Shown: positions 1 to 6,265 of the stretch, in pieces
How positions within the stretch are numbered: position 1 is the first letter of the stretch
Layout: the number at the start of each line of letters is the position of its first letter
Origin: Chloroflexota bacterium
GTDB lineage: Bacteria > Chloroflexota > Limnocylindria > QHBO01
Direction of reading: 5' to 3'
Assembly: GCA_019348395.1 (NCBI GenBank)
Contig: JAHWJN010000082.1
Coordinates: 1-6,265 of the forward strand
DNA: 6,265 nucleotides
Program-made: the position numbers and the translations under genes
The notes under the pieces: generated by a model
Database searches by the model: none
Told to the model about the DNA's origin: nothing
Seen by the model: only the letters and a program-made list of their open reading frames with translations

Positions 1-155
1 ACCGCCAGTGCCTCCTGCTCAGCGACCTCGAGGATATGAGCGCCATGCAGATCGGCGAGATCATGGACCTGTCGTACGCCGCCGTCCGCACGCTGCTGTG
101 CCGGGCCCGCGGTGAGATGCGGCGTGCCCTTGCGGCGGAGGGCTTCGCCCGATGA
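1..155 (+). CDS. ECF-type RNA polymerase sigma factor, C-terminal fragment (region 4)
   Basis: The gene is cut by the window start; only about 50 C-terminal codons are visible, read in the frame beginning at base 3 and ending at TGA 153-155. The fragment reads as sigma-70 region 4, the helix-turn-helix that contacts the -35 promoter element. An acidic 'LLLSDLEDMS' helix leads into the turn, followed by 'IGEIMDLSYAAVRTLL' and the typical closing 'RARGEMRRAL'. This order (L-D-x-E-x-x-S, I-x-E-I, V-x-x-L, R-A-R) is characteristic of extracytoplasmic-function sigma factors. The stop codon overlaps the start of the next gene by 4 nt (ATGA), and that gene encodes an anti-sigma factor. Such pairing is the normal arrangement for ECF regulators and supports the call. 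The ECF group and target promoter cannot be assigned because region 2 lies outside the window. Confidence 0.87.
   Translation, partial: RQCLLLSDLEDMSAMQIGEIMDLSYAAVRTLLCRARGEMRRALAAEGFAR
137..142 (+). promoter_or_regulatory. Ribosome-binding site of the anti-sigma factor gene
   Basis: GGAGGG lies 9 nt before the ATG at 152, inside the end of the sigma-factor gene. It fixes the start of the anti-sigma gene and fits translational coupling through the ATGA overlap. Confidence 0.6.
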
Positions 156-1933
156 CCGGTCCGCGCTCCCCCCATCCCGAGTTCGAGGAGCTCATCAGCG
201 CATCGCTCGCCGGCGAGCTCGGCGACGACGAGCGGCGCCGGCTCGACGCACACCTGGACGCCTGCGACGCCTGCCGGGGCACCCTCGCCGCCTTCGCCGA
301 CGGGCGGCGAATCGTCGCCGGCCTGCGCCACGTACCGGTGCCGCGCGACCTGCATGCCCGCGTGCGTGGCGGCATCGAGGCGGGTCGCTTCGCGGCCGTC
401 CCGTGGTGGCGCCGTCCGGCCGTCCTGTTCGCCGGGATCGGTGGCGGGCTGGCGGCGGTTGCGGGAGCGCTGCTGGCCATCGTGCTCCTCAACCAGCCTT
501 CCGGACCCGTCGGAGAGGCCTCTCCGACTCCATCACCCGCGCCGGCCAGTGCCGGCTCGGTGACGCCGTCGCCGACCCCCAGCTTCCCGTCGGCTCCGAC
601 GCCGACACCCGGGGCGGCCACGCCCGGACCGTCCCCCACCGAGCCGGCGCCGACGGCCACGCCGGCGCCGACAGAGGAGGCCTCGCCGGAGCCCGTCGCC
701 TACCTCGGGCACACCGGTCCCTTCGACAACCGCGCGCTGGTGGTCGCGGACGGACCGACCGGGGAGGGCATCGCCGAGGACTCGACCGCGCCGGGCCCGC
801 CGATCGCCGCGGAGCTCTCGCCTGACGGCCAGTGGGTGGCCTACGTCGTGCGCGTGGGCGAGAGCGGCCTGCACGAGGTCCGTGCCACCCGCATCGGCGA
901 GGGTGAGCCGTCCGACGACCCTGACGCGCTGCCGCCGATCGACTCGCCGGTGGCCGTCGGCGAGACCGTGATCCTCGGTGAATCGGTGGCGGGCGATCCC
1001 TTCGGCGAGCAGCTCTTCTGGTCCACGCCGCGCGGCGTCTACCTCGCCTACACGCTGACGGACCCGGAGACCGGTGACACCGACGCCTGGCTGTTCGAGC
1101 CGGGGACCGGCGAGTCCCGACAGCTGACCGACACCGGCAACGCCTATGCGGCCAGCTGGATTCCCGGCGGCGACACGTCCTCTGCAATGCTCTGGGTCAG
1201 CACCGCGGGCGACCAGCCGGTGAGCCACCTGCACGACTTCCATGTGGACGCCGGAGGCCAGGGAGCGCCCGGCGATCCGAGCGAGGATGCGATGGCGACG
1301 GCCGAAGGAGTCTTTCAGCCGCTCCTGAACGCGAGCGGTCGGTTCGCCATCTACTGGAACGGCACCATGGAGCGCGCCGGCGACGGCTCCTGGCAATTCA
1401 CGATCGGGGGGCAGCCGTACCTGGCCGACCACATCTGGGAGAGCGAGGTCGTGCGCTTCGACGAGAGCAGCGAGCGGGCGGTGTTCCGCGACCTGGCCGT
1501 CGGGCGCGACGGGTTCGCATCGGCGTCCATCACCTGGGGCCCGGACGGCGACACCTATGCCATCTGGGATGCGCGCTGGACCGGCGCCCCACAGAGCGGC
1601 GCGAACGAGCCGGACTATCCCGATCCACGCCGTGTCTACTTCAGCCGCGCGACCGACGAGCGAGGCATGACACGCGGACAGGCGATCGACGTCGCCGATG
1701 TCCCCGAGGACTGGGCCGTGGTCGACGTCAAGCTGTCTCCGACCGGCGAGCACCTCGTCCTCACCGTCGCCCGTCCGCTGGGCGGGACCATGGATCCGCC
1801 CGAGGCGGACCTGCTCCTGGTCGAACGGCGGTTCGGCGACGAGGCCGACGTGGTACGAGTCATCCGCGGCGAGCAGGACACCAACTGGTGGGGCCCGGCC
1901 CTCTTCCCGCAGCCTGGCGCCGATCGCCCCTGA
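152..1933 (+). CDS. Transmembrane anti-sigma factor with zinc-finger (ZAS) domain and extracytoplasmic beta-propeller-like domain
   Basis: The 593-aa protein probably binds and holds the upstream-encoded ECF sigma factor at the membrane. The N-terminus (about 10-80) carries an H-x3-C-x2-C motif (H34, C38, C41), the metal-binding signature of ZAS/zf-HC2 anti-sigma domains. A tryptophan/arginine patch (W85, W86, R87, R88) precedes one hydrophobic helix at about 90-113, which predicts a cytoplasmic N-terminus. Residues about 116-180 are almost entirely Pro, Ser, Thr, Ala and Gly: a disordered spacer. The remaining ~410 residues contain repeated strand motifs such as 'LSPDGQWVAYV' (222-232), 'WGPDGDTYAIW' (462-472) and 'LSPTGEHLVL' (528-537), typical of TolB/PD40 or WD40-like propeller blades. 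The start ATG overlaps the sigma stop and has a good Shine-Dalgarno. The size is large for an anti-sigma factor, usually 150-300 aa. The sensed signal is unknown, and the propeller assignment rests on motif appearance only. Confidence 0.85.
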   Translation: MTGPRSPHPEFEELISASLAGELGDDERRRLDAHLDACDACRGTLAAFADGRRIVAGLRHVPVPRDLHARVRGGIEAGRFAAVPWWRRPAVLFAGIGGGLAAVAGALLAIVLLNQPSGPVGEASPTPSPAPASAGSVTPSPTPSFPSAPTPTPGAATPGPSPTEPAPTATPAPTEEASPEPVAYLGHTGPFDNRALVVADGPTGEGIAEDSTAPGPPIAAELSPDGQWVAYVVRVGESGLHEVRATRIGEGEPSDDPDALPPIDSPVAVGETVILGESVAGDPFGEQLFWSTPRGVYLAYTLTDPETGDTDAWLFEPGTGESRQLTDTGNAYAASWIPGGDTSSAMLWVSTAGDQPVSHLHDFHVDAGGQGAPGDPSEDAMATAEGVFQPLLNASGRFAIYWNGTMERAGDGSWQFTIGGQPYLADHIWESEVVRFDESSERAVFRDLAVGRDGFASASITWGPDGDTYAIWDARWTGAPQSGANEPDYPDPRRVYFSRATDERGMTRGQAIDVADVPEDWAVVDVKLSPTGEHLVLTVARPLGGTMDPPEADLLLVERRFGDEADVVRVIRGEQDTNWWGPALFPQPGADRP

Positions 1934-1942
1934 CCCATCGGG

Positions 1943-1948
1943 TATCCT
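1943..1948 (+). promoter_or_regulatory. Possible -10 element for the pyr operon
   Basis: TATCCT fits the TANNNT form of a housekeeping -10 box and lies in the only intergenic gap before pyrR. Transcription would begin near 1954-1957, just ahead of the PyrR-binding hairpin, giving a leader of about 40 nt. No good TTGACA-like -35 is found at the right spacing, so support is mainly positional. Confidence 0.3.
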
Positions 1949-1952
1949 CTGA

Positions 1953-2543
<591 letters not shown>

Positions 2544-3479
2544 ATGCTCGACGTCGCGGTCGCCTCCCGGTTCGGCCGTCACCTGCTGGACGTGGAGGGC
2601 CTGTCCGCCGGCCAGCTCGAAGAGCTCTGCGACCATGCGGTGGAGATGCGGGCCGCTCGTGCGGAGCGGCGGCATCGGTCCCTGCTCGAAGCTGAGACCG
2701 TGGCACTCGCCTTCTTCGAGCCCTCGACCCGCACCCGGGTGAGCTTCGAGCTCGCGGCGAAGGCGCTCGGCGCCACCACGGTCGACCTCGCCGTGGAGGC
2801 CAGCAGCGTTCGCAAGGGCGAGTCGCTGGTGGACACCGTCCGGACGCTGGAGCGGACGGGGGTCACCATGCTCGTCATCCGTCACGGCTCGGCCGGCGCG
2901 CCGAACCTCGTCGCGGGCCGGAGCGGCCTGCGGGTGGTGAACGCAGGTGACGGCTCGCACGCACATCCGACGCAGGCCCTGATCGATCTGCTCACACTGC
3001 GCGAGGCCCTCGGGTCGCTCCAGGGGCGGACGGTCGCGATCGTCGGCGACGTGGCGCATTCGCGCGTCGCCCGCTCGAACATTCACGCGCTCTCGGCCGT
3101 GGGCGCCACGGTGCGCGTCGCCGGACCACCGGCCTGGGTCGCCGGCTTCGAAGCCTGGCCGGGCGTCGACGTGGCCACGTCGCTGGAGCGCGCACTGGTC
3201 GGGGCCGACGCGCTGATGGCGCTGCGGGTCCAGCTGGAGCGTGACGCCGGCGCGGACGGACCGGCGCTCGCCGACTATGTCCGCGACTGGCGTCTCGACG
3301 AGGACCGCATGGGCCTGGCGAACCGCGGCGCGCCGATCCTGCATCCGGGCCCAACGAACGAGGGCTGCGAGATCACCGCCGAGCTCGCCGATGGCCCTCG
3401 CAGCCTGATCGGTCGCCAGGTCGAGAACGGAGTGCCGATCCGCATGGCGGTCCTAGCCGCATTCGCCGGGGCGGCATGA
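2544..3479 (+). CDS. pyrB: Aspartate carbamoyltransferase catalytic subunit
   Basis: The 311-aa cytoplasmic enzyme transfers the carbamoyl group from carbamoyl phosphate to L-aspartate, the committed step of pyrimidine synthesis. The carbamoyl-phosphate loop 'FFEPSTRTR' spans 57-65. The loop supplied by the neighbouring subunit in the catalytic trimer, 'SSVRKGES' (87-94), contains the catalytic-type Lys91. 'HPTQ' lies at 141-144 with 'NAGDG' before it. The aspartate-side signature 'LRVQLER' is at 227-233 and 'HPGP' at 267-270. Length matches the PyrB family (about 305-320 aa) and all expected motifs are intact. No regulatory pyrI is seen next to it. The gene begins immediately after the pyrR stop and overlaps pyrC by 4 nt, so PyrB and PyrC are probably made in matched amounts. 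In some bacteria these two enzymes assemble into one complex, which is possible but not shown here. Confidence 0.97.
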   Translation: MLDVAVASRFGRHLLDVEGLSAGQLEELCDHAVEMRAARAERRHRSLLEAETVALAFFEPSTRTRVSFELAAKALGATTVDLAVEASSVRKGESLVDTVRTLERTGVTMLVIRHGSAGAPNLVAGRSGLRVVNAGDGSHAHPTQALIDLLTLREALGSLQGRTVAIVGDVAHSRVARSNIHALSAVGATVRVAGPPAWVAGFEAWPGVDVATSLERALVGADALMALRVQLERDAGADGPALADYVRDWRLDEDRMGLANRGAPILHPGPTNEGCEITAELADGPRSLIGRQVENGVPIRMAVLAAFAGAA

Positions 3480-4819
3480 TCGCGCGCGGGTTCGGCCGCC
3501 TGACCGATCCCCCCGCCTCGTTCCTGCTCGCCGGCGCCCGCGTCGTCGATCCCGCGACCGGCATCGACGAGCTGCGCGACATCGCCGTCCGGGACGGGGT
3601 GATCGTGGACCTCCCGGCCGATGACCTCGAGCGAATCGATGCCAGCGGCCTGGTGGTCGCACCCGGGTTCTGTGACCTCCACACTCACCTTCGCGAGCCC
3701 GGCACCGAGGGGGAGACGGTCGCGTCGGGAACACGCGCGGCGGCGCGCGGCGGGTACACGACGGTCTGTGCCATGCCGAACACCGACCCCCCGCTGGACG
3801 AATCGGCCGCTGTTGCGGCCCTGCTGGCACGGGCCGCCGACGCGGCGTGCCGGGTGCGGGTCATCGCCGCGGCCACGCGCGGCCGCGCAGGCCACGTCCC
3901 GACGGAGCTCGAGGCGCTGGCCACGTCCGGAGTCGTCGGCGTCTCCGATGACGGGACGGGCGTCCCATCCGAGAGGGTCGTGCGGGAGATCCTCAAGCGG
4001 CTGGCGCCGTTGGACCTGCCGCTCATCGAGCACGCGGAGGACGGCGAGGCGGCAGGGGGCGGCGTCATGCGGGTCGGTCCGACGGCGACACGGCTCGGTC
4101 TGCCGGCCTGGCCACCCGAGGCCGAGGAACGAATGGTGGAGCGGGACCTCGCCCTGGCGGAGGCCGCGGGCGGGCGAATCCACCTCACCCACCTGTCGAC
4201 GGCGGCGGCCATCAGCGCCGTCCGGCGCGCGCGGGCGCGTGGCACGCGGGTCACCTGCGATGTCACTCCGCACCATTTCTCCATGACCGATGCGTGGGTC
4301 GGGGGATCACGGCGCTTCGCGTGGGAGGAGACCAGCCTTGTGGGGACGACCGGCGAGCCCTACGACGCGGCGACGCGGGTGAACCCGCCCCTGGCGACCC
4401 GCGAGGACGCGCTGGCCCTGCTGGCGGCGATCGAGGACGGCACCGTCGACGCAATCGCCACCGATCACGCGCCGCACCCGTCACATCGCAAGGCCGTACC
4501 GTTCGGCGAGGCGGCGCCGGGGCTCGTCGGGCTCGAGACGGCCCTCTCGCTCGGCCTGGCGGCGGTCGAAGCCGGACGCCTGAGCCTGCGTCGCCTGGTC
4601 GAGGCACTCTCGACGGCGCCGGCGGAGATCATCGGGGAGCGGCGCGGCCTGCCGCCTGGGGCCACCGCGGACCTGGTCCTGTTCGACCCGCGGGCCCGAT
4701 GGCAGGTGGAGCCGGGGGCGCTCGGATCGGCCTCGAGCAATACGCCGCTGCTGGGCATGGAGCTGCCGGGGGTCGTGCGCATGACGGTGGCGAGCGGCCG
4801 CGTGACGTATCGGCGCTGA
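3476..4819 (+). CDS. pyrC: Dihydroorotase, class I type
   Basis: The 447-aa metal-dependent amidohydrolase cyclises N-carbamoyl-L-aspartate to dihydroorotate, the third step of UMP synthesis. The order of motifs fits class I dihydroorotases: 'GFCDLHTHLREPG' (64-76) supplies H69 and H71, and substrate-contacting R73; 'MPNTDPP' (100-106) supplies N102; 'VSDDG' (156-160) supplies the bridging aspartate used in place of a carboxylated lysine; H186 (in 'IEHAED') and H239 (in 'HLTHLS') are metal ligands; 'ATDHAPH' (328-334) supplies catalytic D330. All expected ligands are present, so it should be active. The ATG overlaps the pyrB stop (ATGA) with only a weak GGGG-type ribosome site, so translation is probably coupled to pyrB. 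About 15 residues precede the first conserved strand (16-24). The stretch between 'TPHH' (264-267) and 'NPPL' (303-306) seems longer than usual. Confidence 0.96.
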   Translation: MIARGFGRLTDPPASFLLAGARVVDPATGIDELRDIAVRDGVIVDLPADDLERIDASGLVVAPGFCDLHTHLREPGTEGETVASGTRAAARGGYTTVCAMPNTDPPLDESAAVAALLARAADAACRVRVIAAATRGRAGHVPTELEALATSGVVGVSDDGTGVPSERVVREILKRLAPLDLPLIEHAEDGEAAGGGVMRVGPTATRLGLPAWPPEAEERMVERDLALAEAAGGRIHLTHLSTAAAISAVRRARARGTRVTCDVTPHHFSMTDAWVGGSRRFAWEETSLVGTTGEPYDAATRVNPPLATREDALALLAAIEDGTVDAIATDHAPHPSHRKAVPFGEAAPGLVGLETALSLGLAAVEAGRLSLRRLVEALSTAPAEIIGERRGLPPGATADLVLFDPRARWQVEPGALGSASSNTPLLGMELPGVVRMTVASGRVTYRR

Positions 4820-4890
4820 CGACGTGGCCGCGTTCGATATGGGACCATGCGGAGCGCCACACCCCGTCGTGGACCTGCCCGAGGAATGGC
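4820..4890 (+). other. 71-nt gap between pyrC and the downstream membrane-protein gene
   Basis: No terminator is convincing: the best pairing, ACGACG 4819-4824 with CGTCGT 4865-4870, encloses 40 nt and lacks a T-tract. No good -10/-35 pair is visible. The gap ends in the GAGGAA ribosome-binding site (4881-4886) of the next gene. Read-through from pyrC is therefore plausible. Confidence 0.5.
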
Positions 4891-5211
4891 GTGTCGATTC
4901 GCTACAACGAGGACCTCGATCCGAACGAGGGGCCGGGCTTCGGCTGCTTCGTTACCCAGGCCGTCCTGTTCGCGGTCATCCTGCTGCTCATCCCCGTCGG
5001 CCTGTTCGCCTTCAACTGGCCGGTGTGGCTCCTCGTCACACTGCTCGTCATCGACCTGGTGCTCCTGTTCTTCGTGAGCATGACCAGCGTCTTCCTGCTC
5101 CGCGTCTTCTTCGCCGATCGGCGGCGCGGACGGGGGCGGCGGGCCGGGGTCACCAAGCCGCCGACGCGGGTGATCACCACCGAGCCCGACCGGGCGCCCG
5201 ATGACGAATAG
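4891..5211 (+). CDS. Small two-helix membrane protein of unknown function
   Basis: The GTG at 4891 is chosen because GAGGAA (4881-4886) lies 4 nt upstream. The open frame continues further 5', but that part is a shadow of pyrC. The product is 106 aa. A short acidic N-terminus (about 1-16, 'NEDLDPNEG') is followed by two long hydrophobic stretches at about 17-41 and 44-73, separated only by a short 'FNWP' turn: a helical hairpin. A very basic segment (77-84, RRRGRGRR) follows and should lie in the cytoplasm by the positive-inside rule. A polar tail ending 'PDDE' completes it. I do not recognise the family. It follows pyrC by 71 nt and overlaps the next small gene by 11 nt. A small membrane protein gene after pyrC is also seen in some actinobacterial pyr operons, but equivalence cannot be judged from this sequence. 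Confidence 0.75.
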   Translation: MSIRYNEDLDPNEGPGFGCFVTQAVLFAVILLLIPVGLFAFNWPVWLLVTLLVIDLVLLFFVSMTSVFLLRVFFADRRRGRGRRAGVTKPPTRVITTEPDRAPDDE

Positions 5212-5371
5212 GAAGCCGGGCAGCGCCCTGGGTCCGTCGGTGGCGATCGGGGTCGGAATCGGCGTCGCGGTGGGCGTGGCGTTGGGCAACATGGGCATCG
5301 GCATCGCCGTCGGGCTCGCGGCGGGGCTTGCCTTTGCGGCGATCCTGAACAACAGGCTGAACAAGGAATGA
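5201..5371 (+). CDS. 56-aa glycine-zipper membrane peptide
   Basis: An ATG at 5201 opens a 57-codon frame that overlaps the preceding gene by 11 nt and ends at TGA 5369-5371. The peptide has a short basic N-terminus (MTNRKPGS), a hydrophobic Gly/Val/Ala/Ile core at about 14-49, and a polar tail (NNRLNKE). Glycines fall every fourth residue: G17, G21, G25, G29, then G34, G38, G42. These two GxxxG runs make a glycine zipper, a pattern known to pack membrane helices closely together. No Shine-Dalgarno is visible, so translation probably depends on ribosomes terminating at 5211. The frame fits snugly between two genes, which supports it as real. The function is unknown; glycine-zipper proteins occur in envelope and membrane settings of many kinds. 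The alternative is a chance frame in GC-rich DNA, less likely given the sharp amphipathic-ends pattern. Confidence 0.65.
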   Translation: MTNRKPGSALGPSVAIGVGIGVAVGVALGNMGIGIAVGLAAGLAFAAILNNRLNKE

Positions 5372-5378
5372 TGCGTCC

Positions 5379-5705
5379 GTGCCCCTGATGGTCACCTTCT
5401 TCAACGTCCGCAAGGGCCGCGACACGATGTTCAAGCGCGGCATGCGCCACCTCTTCCCGAGGCAGGCCCGCAAGACGGAAGAGAAGTACGGCATCCGGTT
5501 CGTCGGCTGGTTCAACGTGACCGAGGGGTCGACCTGGAACAACGTCGTGATCCTCGACCTGCCGAACTATGCCGTGCTCGACGAGCTGTACGCCGATCCG
5601 GGCATGCGCGGCTTCGGACATCGCGTGGCCGAATCCGTCTTCGACTCGAAGCACACGATCTTCCTGCGGGAGCGAATGGGGCCGGATTTCGTGTACAAGC
5701 CGTGA
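5379..5705 (+). CDS. 108-aa protein of unknown function, possibly a dimeric alpha/beta-barrel fold
   Basis: The GTG at 5379 gives 108 aa; an ATG three codons later (5388) is an alternative. AAGGAA (5363-5368) is 10 nt before the GTG and 19 before the ATG, favouring the GTG. No signal peptide or membrane helix is seen. The sequence alternates strand-like and helix-like parts: strand 'MVTFFNV' (4-10), a basic helix (15-36), strand 'IRFVGWFNV' (39-47), strand 'NNVVILDL' (54-61), helix (63-72), and a final strand 'HTIFLRERM' (92-100). This beta-alpha-beta-beta-alpha-beta order and length resemble small dimeric alpha/beta-barrel proteins such as the EthD, NIPSNAP and YCII-like groups, but no family-specific residues were recognised. 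It starts 7 nt after the glycine-zipper gene and overlaps the following gene by 4 nt, so it is likely part of the same transcript. Confidence 0.8.
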   Translation: MPLMVTFFNVRKGRDTMFKRGMRHLFPRQARKTEEKYGIRFVGWFNVTEGSTWNNVVILDLPNYAVLDELYADPGMRGFGHRVAESVFDSKHTIFLRERMGPDFVYKP

Positions 5706-6265
5706 AGGGCCCGAGCGGATCGCCACGCCTCACCGCGCTCCGCGAGCTCGCCGCCGAGGCCGAGCTGGAGCGCCGTGACTTCCTGTACGAGGCCACCGAG
5801 CAGATCCGTCGCTTCCTGGAGAGCAACCGGGATCGGTTCCGCGAGCTGGGCCCGATCAAGCTGGTCGACGACGACCAGGACTACCTGCTCTACCACCCCG
5901 TGGACGACACCTGGACCACGCGCCTGACCTACCAGGACCCGGCCGACAGCGAGTGGTACGACCAGGAGCAGATCGTCGAGTCCATCAGCGAGCTGGTGGA
6001 GCTCTACAACCCCGCCGACATCTTCGCCTGGCTGATCGAGGCGGCCCGCGACGCGCCGGCTCACCTCGTCGCAGCCGACGAGCTCCAGCGCCAGGAGGAG
6101 CTGGTCGGCACCGATGACGAGGACTGGCAGGCCGGCCTGCCGCCGACCCAGCAGGAGACCCTCGCCGCCCAGCGCCTCTGGCAGCTGGCCGATGCGTATC
6201 GCGCTCAGCTGGCCGCCACCCAGGCACAGCAGCTCCGCGAGTTCAGCGCCAACGCCGAGGAGGTG
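5702..6265 (+). CDS. Acidic soluble protein of unknown function (3' end outside window)
   Basis: A GTG at 5702 overlaps the previous stop (GTGA) and opens a frame of 188 codons that reaches the window end without a stop. The product is strongly acidic and rich in Glu, Asp, Gln, Leu and Ala. No signal peptide or membrane segment is visible. An N-terminal helical part (about 9-47) with many Arg and Glu is followed by a compact stretch with aromatic residues (59-88, including 'YLLYHPVDDTW' and 'EWYDQEQ'), then mostly helical sequence. The final 35 residues (about 150-185) are Gln/Ala/Leu-rich and may form a coiled coil. No Shine-Dalgarno is present, so the start rests on the 4-nt overlap. I do not recognise a family. 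The base composition resembles its neighbours and gives no sign of transfer. Confidence 0.75.
   Translation, partial: MKGPSGSPRLTALRELAAEAELERRDFLYEATEQIRRFLESNRDRFRELGPIKLVDDDQDYLLYHPVDDTWTTRLTYQDPADSEWYDQEQIVESISELVELYNPADIFAWLIEAARDAPAHLVAADELQRQEELVGTDDEDWQAGLPPTQQETLAAQRLWQLADAYRAQLAATQAQQLREFSANAEEV

Noticed and set aside
61..660. Gly/Val/Ala-rich minus-strand frame
   Set aside because: Its regular composition is just the complement of the Pro/Ser/Thr linker codons of the anti-sigma gene.
500..680. Low-complexity C/G-rich repeat-like DNA
   Set aside because: It is explained by the Pro/Ser/Thr linker coding sequence; units are irregular and not a tandem DNA repeat or CRISPR.
1920..1943. 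Possible terminator hairpin after the anti-sigma gene (CCGAT/ATCGG, or ACCC/GGGT)
   Set aside because: The stems are only 5 and 4 pairs, mutually exclusive, and no T-tract follows.
3275..4276. Minus-strand open frame of 333 codons opposite pyrB/pyrC
   Set aside because: It is a shadow of pyrC with Arg-rich, motif-free translation.
4294..4890. Upstream extension of the two-helix membrane protein into pyrC
   Set aside because: This part is Arg/Gly/Pro-rich, overlaps the conserved end of pyrC, and a GTG with a proper ribosome-binding site is present at 4891.
5201..5371. Direct-repeat-like GGCATCGG/GGCGTC runs
   Set aside because: They reflect the alternating Gly/Val/Ile codons of the glycine-zipper peptide rather than a separate repeat element.

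Overview
This is a GC-rich bacterial window (roughly 70% G+C by eye). All supported genes lie on the plus strand, tightly packed and often overlapping. An ECF sigma/anti-sigma pair with a long Pro/Ser/Thr linker, a pyrR-pyrB-pyrC cluster and high-GC codon use would fit a high-GC Chloroflexota lineage or an actinobacterium. I cannot settle the taxonomy without a search; this is inference.

Layout. (1) 1-1933 is a regulatory pair: the C-terminal end of an ECF-type sigma factor (region 4), overlapped by 4 nt (ATGA) by a 593-aa membrane anti-sigma factor. That protein has a cytoplasmic zinc-finger-type ZAS motif, one membrane helix, a disordered linker and a large extracytoplasmic beta-propeller-like domain. 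(2) 1934-1997 is a 64-nt leader. It contains a very good match to the PyrR-binding RNA hairpin, placed so that its lower stem takes up the Shine-Dalgarno of pyrR. A weak -10-like hexamer lies just upstream. (3) 1998-4819 is pyrR-pyrB-pyrC, with genes abutting (pyrR/pyrB) or overlapping by 4 nt (pyrB/pyrC). (4) 4891-6265 is a second compact run of four genes of unknown function: a two-helix membrane protein, a 56-aa glycine-zipper membrane peptide, a 108-aa protein that may be a small alpha/beta-barrel type, and an acidic soluble protein that runs off the window end.

How it works together. PyrB and PyrC catalyse steps 2 and 3 of de novo UMP synthesis. PyrR senses UMP/UTP versus PRPP and is expected to bind its own leader. 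Because the hairpin covers the ribosome-binding site and no intrinsic terminator is visible, the simplest model is translational autorepression of the whole coupled cluster, as described for mycobacterial PyrR, rather than the Bacillus-type attenuation. The four downstream genes may be co-transcribed with pyrC: the 71-nt gap shows no convincing terminator. Nothing in them shows a pyrimidine role. The window looks largely like ordinary core genome; I see no mobile element, CRISPR array, tRNA or rRNA.
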